Shown here piece after piece: positions 51,390-60,884 of a stretch of 64,000 nucleotides of DNA. How positions within the stretch are numbered: the stretch's first letter is position 1; the number at the start of each line of letters is the position of its first letter. The stretch is from positions 1 through 64,000 of the forward strand of contig NZ_JAUYGD010000062.1 of the NCBI RefSeq assembly GCF_030690725.1, in the 5' to 3' direction. A program made the translations under genes and the position numbers. The notes beneath the pieces were generated by a model that made no database searches, was not told the origin of the DNA, and was given only the letters and a program-made list of their open reading frames with translations. Origin of the DNA: Pseudomonas sp. (lineage in GTDB: Bacteria; Pseudomonadota; Gammaproteobacteria; Pseudomonadales; Pseudomonadaceae).

Positions 51390-53663
51390 ATGTCCATCGA
51401 TCTTGAAACCGTCCCCGATACCGCCGTGCAGGGCGACCTGCTCGAAGCCGCGGAATCTCCCCTTACACTGAGCCTGCAAGACTTCGTGTCCGAGTTCGGC
51501 GACGAACTGCTCGACTCTCTCAACCGCGCCAACCCGCCGGTCTACGCCGGCCAGGCGCAGGTGCATCGGCAAATCGTCGTCGCCAGCCTCAAGCGGCAGT
51601 TGTTCGCGGCGCAAGCCGATGTGGTTCATGCCGTCGCCGAGCTGTTGATCGACCGTGGCGAGCGCGCGGCGATCGTCAACGGCGAGATGGGCTGCGGCAA
51701 GACGACGGTAGGCATTGCCACTGCCGCCGTGCTCAACGCCGAAGGCTATCGCCGCACCCTGGTGCTCTCGCCGCCGCATCTTGTCTACAAGTGGCGTCGA
51801 GAAATCCAGGAGACGGTGGCCGGTGCCAAAGTCTGGGTGCTCAACGGCCCGGACACGCTGGTCAAGCTGCTGAAACTGCGCGAGCAGTTGGGCGTATCGC
51901 CACAGGGTCTGGAGTTCTTCGTCCTGGGGCGCGTGCGCATGCGGCTGGGTTTTCACTGGAAGCCGGTCTTCACCCGGCACCGCACTCGTCACGGCGAAGT
52001 GGGCGCATGTCCTGACTGCGGCCAGGTCATCACCGACCTGGACGGCGAGCCGATCAATCCGATCGAGCTCGAAGCAGAGGAATATCGCCGCAAGTGCAGC
52101 CATTGCGCCACGTCGCTGTGGACGCTGATTCGTCCGAGGGGTCTGTCCGCCAGCGACCAGTCCTCTGCCGTGCTCAAAGCGCTGAAGCGTATTCCCACCA
52201 TTGGTGAAGTCACCGCACAGAAGCTGATGCAGAAATTCGGTGATGCGTTCCTTGCATCGATGCTCGGGGACAACATCCACGAGTTCATCAACCTGATGGA
52301 TGGAAACGGCGAACTGGTCTTCTCGGATCGGCAAGCCCACCGGATGGAACGCGCGATGGCGAACATGGAGTTCGGCTTCGGCGAGGGCGGCTACCAGCCG
52401 TCCGAGTTCATCAAACGCTACCTGCCACAAGGCACGTTCGACCTGCTTATCGCCGATGAGGCGCACGAGTACAAGAACGGCGGCAGCGCCCAGGGCCAGG
52501 CCATGGGCGTACTGGCGGCGAAGTCGCGCAAGACACTCTTGCTCACCGGCACGCTGATGGGCGGCTACGGCGACGACTTGTTCTACCTGCTGTTCCGCGC
52601 CTTGCCTGGGCGGATGATCGAAGACGGCTACCGGCCCTCCAAGAGCGGCAGCATGACGTCGGCTGCGATGGCGTTCATGCGCGACCACGGTGTCTTGAAG
52701 GACATCTACTCCGAGAGCATGGGTACAGCGCACAAGACCGCCAAGGGCAGCAAGATATCGGTGCGCACGGTCAAGGCACCCGGTTTCGGTCCTAAAGGCG
52801 TGTTGCGCTGCGTCTTGCCGTTCACCGTGTTCCTCAAACTGAAGGACATCGGTGGCAACGTGCTGCCGCCTTATGACGAGGAGTTCCGCGAGGTCGCCAT
52901 GGATGACGAACAGGCCTCTGCTTACCACAACCTGTCGTCGCGGCTGAGCCAGGAACTGAAACAGGCCCTGGCGAGACGCGACACGACGTTGTTGGGCGTG
53001 GTCCTCAATGTGCTGCTGGCCTGGCCAGATACGTGCTTTCGGTCGGAGACCGTCACGCATCCGCGCACGCGTGAGTTGCTGGCGTTCGTCACCTCCCAGT
53101 TCAACGAGCTGGAGGTGATGCCCAAGGAGCGCGAACTGATCGAGATCTGCAGGCAAGAGAAGGCGGAAGGTCGCAAGACCCTGGTCTACAGCGTCTACAC
53201 CGGAACACGCGATACGACGTCCAGGCTCAAGCTGTTGCTGGAGCAGGAAGGCTTCAAGGTGGCGGTGCTGCGCGCAAGCGTTGATGCCTCACGCCGCGAA
53301 GACTGGATCGCTGAGCAACTGGATCGCGGCATCGACGTGCTCATCACCAATCCCGAACTGGTGAAAACCGGCTTGGATTTGCTGGAATTCCCCACGATTG
53401 TCTTCATGCAGTCGGGCTACAACGTGTATTCGCTTCAACAAGCCGCACGCCGCTCCTGGCGTATCGGCCAGAAGCTGGCGGTCAAGGTGATCTACCTGGG
53501 CTACGCGGCCACCTCGCAGATGGCCTGCCTGGCGCTGATGGCCAGAAAGATCATGGTGTCGCAGAGCACGTCGGGAGACGTGCCAGAATCCGGGCTCGAG
53601 GTCCTGAATCAGGACGGAGACTCGGTGGAGGTGGCACTGGCCCGGCAGCTTGTTGCGGCCTAA
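51390..53663 (+). CDS. SNF2/DEAD-like helicase of the ICE
   Basis: 757 aa superfamily 2 ATPase. Walker A GEMGCGKTT (~98-106), motif II DEAHEY (~355), motif III LLTGTLMGG, motif VI QAARRSWRIGQ near the C-terminus, the last typical of SNF2-like translocases. A zinc-binding insertion CPDCG...CSHC (~208-240) separates motifs I and II. Translocates on DNA; the role on the ICE (repair, anti-defence or replication) is unknown. The start at 51390 is preferred because TGGAG is 10 bases upstream. Confidence 0.88.
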   Translation: MSIDLETVPDTAVQGDLLEAAESPLTLSLQDFVSEFGDELLDSLNRANPPVYAGQAQVHRQIVVASLKRQLFAAQADVVHAVAELLIDRGERAAIVNGEMGCGKTTVGIATAAVLNAEGYRRTLVLSPPHLVYKWRREIQETVAGAKVWVLNGPDTLVKLLKLREQLGVSPQGLEFFVLGRVRMRLGFHWKPVFTRHRTRHGEVGACPDCGQVITDLDGEPINPIELEAEEYRRKCSHCATSLWTLIRPRGLSASDQSSAVLKALKRIPTIGEVTAQKLMQKFGDAFLASMLGDNIHEFINLMDGNGELVFSDRQAHRMERAMANMEFGFGEGGYQPSEFIKRYLPQGTFDLLIADEAHEYKNGGSAQGQAMGVLAAKSRKTLLLTGTLMGGYGDDLFYLLFRALPGRMIEDGYRPSKSGSMTSAAMAFMRDHGVLKDIYSESMGTAHKTAKGSKISVRTVKAPGFGPKGVLRCVLPFTVFLKLKDIGGNVLPPYDEEFREVAMDDEQASAYHNLSSRLSQELKQALARRDTTLLGVVLNVLLAWPDTCFRSETVTHPRTRELLAFVTSQFNELEVMPKERELIEICRQEKAEGRKTLVYSVYTGTRDTTSRLKLLLEQEGFKVAVLRASVDASRREDWIAEQLDRGIDVLITNPELVKTGLDLLEFPTIVFMQSGYNVYSLQQAARRSWRIGQKLAVKVIYLGYAATSQMACLALMARKIMVSQSTSGDVPESGLEVLNQDGDSVEVALARQLVAA

Positions 53664-53677
53664 TCCATGTGTGCATG

Positions 53678-53706
53678 CCGGCAGCCCTTCGGGCTGCCGG
53701 TGTTTT
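53678..53706 (+). terminator. Rho-independent terminator after the helicase gene
   Basis: CCGGCAGCCC-TTC-GGGCTGCCGG (53678-53700), a perfect 10-bp stem, followed by TGTTTTCC. Confidence 0.88.
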
Positions 53707-53954
53707 CCTTTATCACTAAAGGGAGCCTGCGGCCCAGGCTGGAGAATACTTCTCGCTTATTTCCAAGGCCCGTATTGTTGTGCGAAACATGCAAGCGTTT
53801 CCGACCTTTCTGCTCGTTACGGCATGGGATTGTCCTACAGTCTGGCCACCGTACAGAGCATTTGCAGATAGAATGTGTGTCCCCTCTAACGTCGTGGACA
53901 AACACTTCCATGCCTCGACGTTTATCCGACTTTCGCAGGACAAGGACTCTTGAT

Positions 53955-54536
53955 ATGCCAGTACGCCCTTCCCTCACTGCAGATGACTGGATCCAAGCCG
54001 CCCAACGCGCCCTGGTCAAAGGGAATGTAGACGCCGTCCGGATCGACCCCCTTGCCAAGGAGTTGAAGGTCACTCGCGGCAGCTTCTACTATCATTTCAA
54101 GAGCCGCAGCGAACTGCTTGACGGCATAGTGAGCAACTGGCGGAAAAGTGCTACCGAAGATATCAATCAACGTCTGAATCAGGCTCAATCATCTCCTCAA
54201 GAACAGCTGAAGCGCCTGCTCGAATTACCCCAGCATAGCCATACAACCCAAGAGGCTGCTGCGATCGAACTAAGTATCCGCACATGGGCTCGCCGAGACG
54301 ACCAAGCCCGGCAAGCCATTGACGAGGTCGACAGCTTCCGCCTGAGCTATATAGAAAGCCTCCTTCTCCAGGCCGGTATCAACCCAGATGAGATCAAAGA
54401 TCGTGCCTACCTGATCTACACTTATCGGCTGAGCATTGCTCTCATTCAAGTCGAAGCTGGCCCTGAAGAGGTACAAAAACGTAGTAACCGAATGGCTAAG
54501 CTGTTGTTCCCCCAACAAGAATCAACGAACGCATAA
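53955..54536 (+). CDS. TetR-family transcriptional regulator
   Basis: 193 aa. N-terminal helix-turn-helix (DDWIQAAQRALVKGNVDAVR...LAKELKVTRGSFYYHFKSRSELL, ~8-55) and a helical ligand-binding domain. The ATG at 53955 follows AAGGACTCTTGAT; a longer start at 53910 (MPRRLSDF) is possible. It stands alone between two transcription units of the ICE, upstream of the transfer genes. TetR-type regulators (MfsR) control transfer competence in ICEclc, so a comparable role is possible. Confidence 0.85.
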   Translation: MPVRPSLTADDWIQAAQRALVKGNVDAVRIDPLAKELKVTRGSFYYHFKSRSELLDGIVSNWRKSATEDINQRLNQAQSSPQEQLKRLLELPQHSHTTQEAAAIELSIRTWARRDDQARQAIDEVDSFRLSYIESLLLQAGINPDEIKDRAYLIYTYRLSIALIQVEAGPEEVQKRSNRMAKLLFPQQESTNA

Positions 54537-54939
54537 CAACGTGCGCTTCCGGATGTGTAGTGCTCAGAGTCCCGAGTTACTACATTCGCTTTGGTTCCCA
54601 GGTCGAACCATCTCGCTCAATGGCCCATTTCCATCTGGCACAGTCTCTCAACCATAAATCCTTTGCGGTACATGGCTAATAATTCAAGCAGATGCTACTT
54701 CTCGGTGCTGCTTAACTCAGAAGTTATCCACAAAAACTGTGGATAACTCATTAGATAAAATCCACAAGACGCAGTACCTCGGGTACTACAGAGTAGTGCT
54801 GCATTATTGAGCACCCTAACCCTCCAGACACGTGAACCGCTTTCGCCCGGAAATAGGCAGCGTGGCGATTCCCTTTGTTTGCTGATGCGGCCTCGCAGAA
54901 TGGCGATGGTCTCGGCTCGACCTTGCCGAGAGCCGAGCC
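54537..54939. other. Intergenic region before the transfer operon, with inverted DnaA boxes
   Basis: About 400 AT-rich bases. GTTATCCACA (54723-54732) and TGTGGATAAC (54738-54747) are two perfect DnaA boxes in inverted orientation, 5 bases apart; a weaker AAATCCACA lies at ~54759. A GTACCTCGGGTAC hairpin follows near 54775. The promoter of the pilL-like operon should be here. No gene is supported. Confidence 0.6.
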
Positions 54940-55458
54940 ATGCACGCCATCCATTCCTACCTCAGTTGCCTGCTGCTGGCCGCGCTGGCGGCCGGCTGCG
55001 CAACGCCTCCACCACCCACTCCTGTTCCCGATGAGGTAGAGGCACCAGCACCGGAGTACGTTCCGGTCGTCCGCTACGGCCGCTACACCCTTGTCGAGCT
55101 TACCCCGACGGCCGCCCAGCAGGATCTGCTGTTGCAGGTCGTCGACGTGTCCATTCCCGACACCCTCAACGCGAATGTCGCCGACGCGCTACGCCATGTG
55201 TTGCAGCGCTCCGGCTACCAGCTCTGCAGCGGACGTGAAACCGATACGCTGGGCAACCTTCCGCTGCCAGCGGCGCATTACCACCTCGGCCCGCTGCAAT
55301 TGCGCGATGCCCTGCTGACCCTGGCCGGGCCGGCGCGAACGCTGAACGTCGACCACAGCGCACGCCGCGTCTGCTTCATCCAGCCCTTTAACACCCCTGC
55401 CGAAGCGCCGCCCGCCACTGCGGATAAAGCTGGTGCCACTGGGGAGCCACAGCCATGA
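54940..55458 (+). CDS. pilL: PilL-like ICE lipoprotein (N-terminal domain type)
   Basis: 172 aa. Signal peptide with lipobox LAAGC (~19-22), then a Pro-rich linker and a globular domain with YGRYTLVELTPTAAQQDLLLQVVDV and HYHLGPLQLRDALLTLAGP. This is the PilL type that starts the transfer/type IV pilus-related block in PFGI-1-class ICEs. First gene of a tight operon: overlaps the next by 4 bases. Confidence 0.82.
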   Translation: MHAIHSYLSCLLLAALAAGCATPPPPTPVPDEVEAPAPEYVPVVRYGRYTLVELTPTAAQQDLLLQVVDVSIPDTLNANVADALRHVLQRSGYQLCSGRETDTLGNLPLPAAHYHLGPLQLRDALLTLAGPARTLNVDHSARRVCFIQPFNTPAEAPPATADKAGATGEPQP

Positions 55459-56108
55459 CGACGATGCCAGGCAGTAGGCAACACCGACACGGCACGCTGC
55501 TGCGCGCCGCCACCATCACCTGGCTGCTGCTCATCAGCGCTGCCGTCGTGATCGATCATGTCGCGCTGTCTGGCCTGGCAGCACAGGTCGAAACCAACGC
55601 ACCCGGCCTGCAGGTCGCCGTCCTGGAAAAACGCCTGGCCGAACTGGTCCAGCAGGTCGAGCAAGCCCAGCAGCAACCGGACGCCCTGCCCCAGACCCGC
55701 TACGAAGTCGAGCACCAGGCGCTGGAGCAGCGCCTGAACGCCATCGAGCAGGCGCTCGGCAGCCGCCCGACAGCAGACAACCTGCTGCCGCTGCAAGCCC
55801 GCATTGAGCAGCTGGAAATCCGGCTCAGCACACCTCGCACTGAACCACCAGTCCAACCTCGCCCACGATCTGCCGCCCCGGCCAAACCAAAGATCGCCGA
55901 ACCACCGTTCCGGGTGATCGGTGCCGAGCTGCGCGCTGGAGAACAGTTCCTCTCGATCCTTCCCTCCACCTCAGGTGCGCTCTCGCAGGTTCGCCTACTG
56001 CGCCCCGGCGAGGTCGAAGCCGGCTGGCACCTCGAAACCTTCGAGGGGAACGCCGCTGTGTTCCGCCACGGCGACGACATTCGTCGCCTGCCCGTTCCCG
56101 CGCAGTAG
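55455..56108 (+). CDS. ICE membrane protein with coiled coil
   Basis: 217 aa. One N-terminal TM (~16-38; ATITWLLLISAAVVIDHVAL), a long coiled coil (~50-125; LEKRLAELVQQVEQAQQQ...), a Pro/Ala-rich linker, and a C-terminal beta-rich domain (FRVIGAELRAGEQFLSILPS). Probably inner-membrane anchored and periplasmic, part of the mating apparatus. It recurs at this place in related elements, but I cannot name the family. Confidence 0.75.
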   Translation: MTTMPGSRQHRHGTLLRAATITWLLLISAAVVIDHVALSGLAAQVETNAPGLQVAVLEKRLAELVQQVEQAQQQPDALPQTRYEVEHQALEQRLNAIEQALGSRPTADNLLPLQARIEQLEIRLSTPRTEPPVQPRPRSAAPAKPKIAEPPFRVIGAELRAGEQFLSILPSTSGALSQVRLLRPGEVEAGWHLETFEGNAAVFRHGDDIRRLPVPAQ

Positions 56109-56117
56109 GAGGGGCAA

Positions 56118-56843
56118 ATGAAGCCGCGCGATATCGTCCCCGCACTGATCGCCCTACTGATCAGCAGCCTTGCCCAGGGCGCGGAAACCCGCACTGCCGA
56201 TAACATGCCCAGCCACGAGCGGCCGATGGCCACCGAGCGCACCGATGAGCAGCAGGCACGGGGCTGGGGGCTGAGCACCGAGGAATGGACGCGCTACCGG
56301 GCACTGATGCAAGGGCCTCTGGGTGTCTATTCGCCAAACATCGACCCGCTCACTGCGTTGGGCATCGAGGCCCGTTCCGACCAGGAACGGCAGCGCTACG
56401 CGGAGCTGCAGGTCCAGGCCGAAGCGCACCGCGTCGAGAAACTGCTCGCGTACCAGAGAGCGTACGACGACGCCTGGCAGCGGCTCCACGCCGATATGCC
56501 GCGGGTCATCCTGCCCGATGCCGGCCCGGCGTTCTCGCCGGTCACGCCAGCAGCGAGTGGACGAATCGCCGTGTTCGTCAAGGACGCCTGCGCAGCATGC
56601 GATCAGACCACGCTGCGGCTGCAGGCAGCCGGCATGGAGTTCGACATCTACGTCGTCGACAGCCGCGCCGACGACACGCGCATACGCGCCTGGGCACAGC
56701 GCATTGGCATCGACCCGAGCAAGGTACGCAGCGGCCAGGTCACGCTCAATCACGACTCGGGCCGCTGGCTATCGCTGGGCCTGCAAGGCGACCTGCCGGC
56801 AGTCGTGCGCCAGGTCGGCGGCCAATGGCAGCGGCAGCCGTAA
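56118..56843 (+). CDS. ICE protein, PFL_4693 family (TIGR03759)
   Basis: 241 aa with signal peptide (cleavage near AQG-A, ~22). The WGLSTEEWTRYRALMQGPLG block (~52-71) is the hallmark of TIGR03759. A C-terminal thioredoxin-like part has VFVKDACAACDQT with CxxC, so it may act in disulfide handling in the periplasm. Its stop codon overlaps the ATG of the transglycosylase gene (TAATG). Confidence 0.88.
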   Translation: MKPRDIVPALIALLISSLAQGAETRTADNMPSHERPMATERTDEQQARGWGLSTEEWTRYRALMQGPLGVYSPNIDPLTALGIEARSDQERQRYAELQVQAEAHRVEKLLAYQRAYDDAWQRLHADMPRVILPDAGPAFSPVTPAASGRIAVFVKDACAACDQTTLRLQAAGMEFDIYVVDSRADDTRIRAWAQRIGIDPSKVRSGQVTLNHDSGRWLSLGLQGDLPAVVRQVGGQWQRQP

Positions 56844-57406
56844 TGTTTCCCCGCGCTGCACTCGTGCTGCTGGCCGGCGTGCTGACCGGCACCGCTCAGG
56901 CGCGGGAAATCCCGCCACCGGCCTACCAGGTTGCAGCGCAGCGCGCCGGCATTCCATCGACGGTGCTGTACGCCGTGGCGCTGCAGGAGAGCGGCATCCA
57001 CTTGCGCGGACGCCTGGTGCCATGGCCATGGACGCTCAACGTCGCTGGCCAGCCGCAGCGCTACGCCACCCGTGCTGAGGCTTGCGCAGGGCTGCGCCAA
57101 GCACTCAGACGCACACCCGCCACGCGCATCGACGCCGGTCTCGGCCAGGTCAATCTCGGCTACCACACGCAGCGCTACACACAGCCCTGCGACCTGCTCG
57201 ACCCCTACCGCAACCTCGCCATCGCCGCCGAAATCCTGCACGAGCAGCACACCCCGGGCGACGACTGGCTGCTCGCCATCGGTCGTTACCACCGCCCTGC
57301 CGGCGGCGCACCGGCCGCGCGCTACCGCCGCAGCGTCGGCCAGCACCTAGCCCGCGTTCTGGACGAACCCCGACTGGAAATCACCTCCCGAAGGAACCTG
57401 CCATGA
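56843..57406 (+). CDS. Lytic transglycosylase (SLT-like) of the conjugation system
   Basis: 187 aa with signal peptide (cleavage near AQA-R). SLT lysozyme-like domain with catalytic Glu in ALQESGI (~45) and LGQVNLGYHTQRY; opens peptidoglycan for assembly of the mating pore. The ATG at 56843 overlaps the stop of the preceding gene; an ATG six codons earlier is less likely. Ends 4 bases into the next gene. Confidence 0.88.
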   Translation: MFPRAALVLLAGVLTGTAQAREIPPPAYQVAAQRAGIPSTVLYAVALQESGIHLRGRLVPWPWTLNVAGQPQRYATRAEACAGLRQALRRTPATRIDAGLGQVNLGYHTQRYTQPCDLLDPYRNLAIAAEILHEQHTPGDDWLLAIGRYHRPAGGAPAARYRRSVGQHLARVLDEPRLEITSRRNLP

Positions 57407-57930
57407 AATCCATGACCACCCTCGCCACCTGCCTCTTTCTGTCGTCGCTGCCGATGATCGCCCAGGCCGACACGCTGACCGTCGTCGCAGACCATGGCGG
57501 TACGTCAGCCCTGCCGTACTACGAAGCGCTGAACCTGCAGCCGCGCGCCGGTGTGGCATCGCCACGCATCGAGATTCCGCGTCCGCCAGCCAAACCCTTC
57601 GATGAAACCGACATGCTGCCGGTGCGCTCAATGCGCCTGTCGCCGGGCGATGTGGCGCGTCGGGTGATCGAAGCGCCAGGGCTGTCGCCATTCTTTCTCG
57701 TCGGCGACGACGAACGCTCGCGCACCTGGTTGCACCAACGGTCACTGCGCCTGCACGAGCTCCATGCCGTGGGCCTGGTCGTCAACATCACGTCGGCCGA
57801 GAACCTTGCCGCGCTGCGTGCGCTGGTGCCGGGCCTGTCGCTGTCACCGGTTGCGGGCGACGACCTTGCCGAACGCCTTGGCTTGCGTCACTACCCGGTG
57901 CTGATTACGGCAACCGGCATCGAACAGTGA
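57403..57930 (+). CDS. ICE protein, PFL_4695 family (TIGR03765)
   Basis: 175 aa with signal peptide (cleavage near AQA-D, ~22). The PVRSMRLSPGDVARRVI and PFFLVGDDERSRTWL blocks mark the TIGR03765 family, which is always near traD in these elements. Periplasmic, function unknown. Overlaps the transglycosylase gene by 4 bases and precedes traD by 10. Confidence 0.88.
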   Translation: MKSMTTLATCLFLSSLPMIAQADTLTVVADHGGTSALPYYEALNLQPRAGVASPRIEIPRPPAKPFDETDMLPVRSMRLSPGDVARRVIEAPGLSPFFLVGDDERSRTWLHQRSLRLHELHAVGLVVNITSAENLAALRALVPGLSLSPVAGDDLAERLGLRHYPVLITATGIEQ

Positions 57931-57940
57931 AGCGCCGGCC

Positions 57941-60112
57941 ATGGCCCAGCCCCACGCGATCGAGGTGCTGTTACGGCCAGCCGTGGAGCTGTACACCGTG
58001 GCGGTCTGTGCCGCCGCCGCGCTCCTGTCCTTGGTGGCACCCTGGTCGCTCGCGCTGAGCCCAACGATTGGCCTGGGCAGCGCCCTGGCCTTCCTCGCCT
58101 TCGGCGCGATCCGCCTGCGTGATGCACTGGTCATCCTGCGCTACCGGCGCAACATCCGCCGCCTACCGCGCTACGTGATGACCAGCCGTAATGTGCCTGT
58201 CAGCCAGCAACGGCTGTTCATCGGCCGAGGCTTTCGCTGGGAACAACGGCACACCCATCGCCTGACGCAGACGTTCAGGCCCGAGTTTCGCCGCTATGTC
58301 GAGCCAACGCCCGCCTACCAGTTCGCGCGCCGCCTGGAAGAGCGTCTGGAGTTCGCTCCGTTTCCACTGTCGAAGCTGGCCAAGCTCACCGCCTGGGACG
58401 TTCCAATCAACCCGGTGCGTCCGTTGCCGCCTGTCGGTGGGCTGCCTCGGCTACACGGCATCGAACCGAACGAAGTCGACGTCTCGCTGCCACTCGGCGA
58501 GCGGGTCGGACACTCGCTTGTGCTGGGCGCGACACGGGTCGGCAAGACCCGATTGGCCGAACTGTTCGTGACCCAGGACATTCGCCGGCGCAACGCCGCC
58601 GGAGAGCACGAGGTGGTGATAGTGTTCGATCCGAAAGGTGACGCCGACCTCTTGAAAAGAATGTACGTGGAGGCCAAAAGGGCTGGGCGCGAACGCGAGT
58701 TCTATGTCTTCCACTTGGGCTGGCCGGATTTCAGCGCGCGCTACAACGCCGTGGGCCGGTTCGGGCGGATCAGCGAGGTGGCCACGCGCATCGCCGGACA
58801 GCTATCCGGCGAAGGCAATAGCGCAGCTTTCCGTGAGTTCGCATGGCGGTTTGTCAACATCATCGCCCGAGCCCTGGTCGAGCTGGGCCAGCGTCCGGAC
58901 TACCTGCTGATTCAGCGGCATGTCGTCAACATCGACGCGCTGTTCATCGAATACGCGCAGCACTACTTCGCCAAACACGAACCGAAAGCCTGGGAAATCA
59001 TTGTCCAGCTCGAAGGACGACTGAACGACAAGAACATCCCCCGCCATATGGTGGGCCGGGAAAAGCGCGTGGTTGCGCTGGAGCAATACCTCTCACAGGT
59101 ACGCACCTACGACCCGGTACTCGACGGCCTCAGATCTGCCGTGCGCTATGACCGGACGTATTTCGACAAGATCGTCGCCAGCCTCTTGCCGCTGCTGGAA
59201 AAACTCACCACAGGCAAAACCGCGCAACTGCTCGCACCGAACTACTCAGACCTTAACGACCCCAGGCCCATCTTCGATTGGATGCAGATCGTCCGTAAAA
59301 GAGCAGTGGTCTATGTCGGTCTCGATGCCCTGTCGGATGCGGAAGTGGCAGCCGCCGTCGGCAATTCGATGTTTGCGGATCTGGTATCGGTCGCCGGCCA
59401 TATCTACAAATTCGGAATCGACGATGGGCTTCCCGGCGCGATAGCCGGAGCAAGAGTCCCGATCAACGTCCATGCCGACGAGTTCAATGAGTTAATGGGT
59501 GACGAATTCGTGCCACTCGTCAACAAGGGCGGCGGCGCGGGGCTCCAAATCACCGCATACACACAGACGCTGAGCGATATCGAAGCCCGTATCGGCAACC
59601 GCGCGAAAGCCGGTCAAGTCATCGGGAATTTTAATAACTTGTTCATGCTGAGGGTGCGCGAAACCGCGACCGCCGAGCTGCTCACCCGGCAACTTCCAAA
59701 AGTGGATGTCTACACCACGACGCTGGTCAGCGGTGCCACCGACAGCTCCGATATTCGGGGATCGACGGACTTCACGTCCAACGCGCAAGACCGCATCAGC
59801 ACCGCAAGCGTGCCGATGATCGAGCCAGCGCACGTGGTCGGTCTGCCGAAGGGCCAGGCCTTTGCCCTGTTGCAAGGCGGGCAGCTGTGGAAAATCCGCA
59901 TGCCGCTTCCGGCCCCCGACCCAGATGAAATCATGCCCGAGGACCTCCAGCAGCTCGCGGGCTACATGCGCCAGCACTATGCCGAAGCCGGCGATTGGTG
60001 GGAGAACCAGGGTATTCCCGGCCTGCAGGACGAACCGCTGCCCGATGACCTGCTCGATGGCTTCCGCCACCTCGCCGCCACCGAGACAAGCAGCGCCGAG
60101 GCTCGCCCATGA
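57941..60112 (+). CDS. traD: TraD-type coupling protein (ICE conjugation ATPase)
   Basis: 723 aa type IV coupling protein that links the relaxosome to the secretion channel. N-terminal TM segments (~17-36 and ~38-58), Walker A GATRVGKT (196-203), Walker B VIVFDPKGDADLL, and the conserved VNVHADEFNELMGDEF region (HADE in place of DEF/DEAE). Size and layout fit the SXT/PFGI TraD family. Overlaps the next gene by 4 bases. Confidence 0.93.
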   Translation: MAQPHAIEVLLRPAVELYTVAVCAAAALLSLVAPWSLALSPTIGLGSALAFLAFGAIRLRDALVILRYRRNIRRLPRYVMTSRNVPVSQQRLFIGRGFRWEQRHTHRLTQTFRPEFRRYVEPTPAYQFARRLEERLEFAPFPLSKLAKLTAWDVPINPVRPLPPVGGLPRLHGIEPNEVDVSLPLGERVGHSLVLGATRVGKTRLAELFVTQDIRRRNAAGEHEVVIVFDPKGDADLLKRMYVEAKRAGREREFYVFHLGWPDFSARYNAVGRFGRISEVATRIAGQLSGEGNSAAFREFAWRFVNIIARALVELGQRPDYLLIQRHVVNIDALFIEYAQHYFAKHEPKAWEIIVQLEGRLNDKNIPRHMVGREKRVVALEQYLSQVRTYDPVLDGLRSAVRYDRTYFDKIVASLLPLLEKLTTGKTAQLLAPNYSDLNDPRPIFDWMQIVRKRAVVYVGLDALSDAEVAAAVGNSMFADLVSVAGHIYKFGIDDGLPGAIAGARVPINVHADEFNELMGDEFVPLVNKGGGAGLQITAYTQTLSDIEARIGNRAKAGQVIGNFNNLFMLRVRETATAELLTRQLPKVDVYTTTLVSGATDSSDIRGSTDFTSNAQDRISTASVPMIEPAHVVGLPKGQAFALLQGGQLWKIRMPLPAPDPDEIMPEDLQQLAGYMRQHYAEAGDWWENQGIPGLQDEPLPDDLLDGFRHLAATETSSAEARP

Positions 60113-60858
60113 GGGACCCGGCCGCCGCCACCCAGCGCGAACAAACCCGCCAGCAAGGCTTGCTCGCCAGCATCGTCACGCTACCGCTGCGCATGCTCGG
60201 CGTGCTGATCGGCTCACTGCTGCTGTCAATCATCATCGAGTGCGTCGGCATGCACCTGTTCTGGCCCGACCAGGGCTGGCGTCACGCCCAGGGCATGCTC
60301 AACTACGAGCTGAACCACCTTTCCACCCATTTCACCCGCAGCGCGGTGGTGCAGGAGCCAGGCCGCACCGCGCACCAACTGGTCGAAGGTGCCTACGAAT
60401 GGATCTTCGTGAAGACCGGCCTGCTCGACTGGATGAGCCAGGCATCGGCGCGCTCCCGCGCGCCCAGCCATGGCGATGTACGAGACACCCGTTTCTACAT
60501 CAGCCAGCTCTACGTCTGGAGCGAGAACTACCTGATCGCCGCTGCGTTCACGATTCTGACGTTCATGGTTCGCCTGCTGGTCCTGGTGCTGACGCTGCCG
60601 CTGTTTCTGCTGGCGGCCTTCGTCGGCATGGTCGATGGTCTGGTGCGGCGCGACATTCGCAAGTTCGGCGCGGGCCGAGAGTCGGGTTTCATCTACCACC
60701 GCGCCAAGGCGAGCTTGATGCCACTGGCGGTCCTGCCGTGGATCATCTACCTCACCCTGCCGATCAGCGTGCATCCGCTGCTGGTGCTACTACCGAGCGC
60801 AGCGCTGCTTGGCCTGGCGGTGAACATCACTGCGGGCAGCTTCAAGAAATACTTGTGA
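60109..60858 (+). CDS. ICE membrane protein, PFL_4697 family (TIGR03747)
   Basis: 249 aa integral membrane protein: TM near ~22-42, a pair at ~145-180, and two at ~205-245. The HLFWPDQGWRHAQGMLNYEL block and RRDIRKFGAGRESGFIYHRAK, typical of the family, are intact. Always just after traD in this ICE class. In related elements an RAQPRD gene follows; here a csrA remnant and reverse-strand cargo come instead. Confidence 0.88.
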   Translation: MRDPAAATQREQTRQQGLLASIVTLPLRMLGVLIGSLLLSIIIECVGMHLFWPDQGWRHAQGMLNYELNHLSTHFTRSAVVQEPGRTAHQLVEGAYEWIFVKTGLLDWMSQASARSRAPSHGDVRDTRFYISQLYVWSENYLIAAAFTILTFMVRLLVLVLTLPLFLLAAFVGMVDGLVRRDIRKFGAGRESGFIYHRAKASLMPLAVLPWIIYLTLPISVHPLLVLLPSAALLGLAVNITAGSFKKYL

Positions 60859-60884
60859 GTCGCCAACCAGTAGGGAGACAAAAC

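Noticed and set aside
51249..53156. A 635-codon reverse frame opposite the helicase gene
   Set aside because: Long because of high GC in the third position; the forward strand encodes intact helicase motifs and the reverse product has no recognisable domain.
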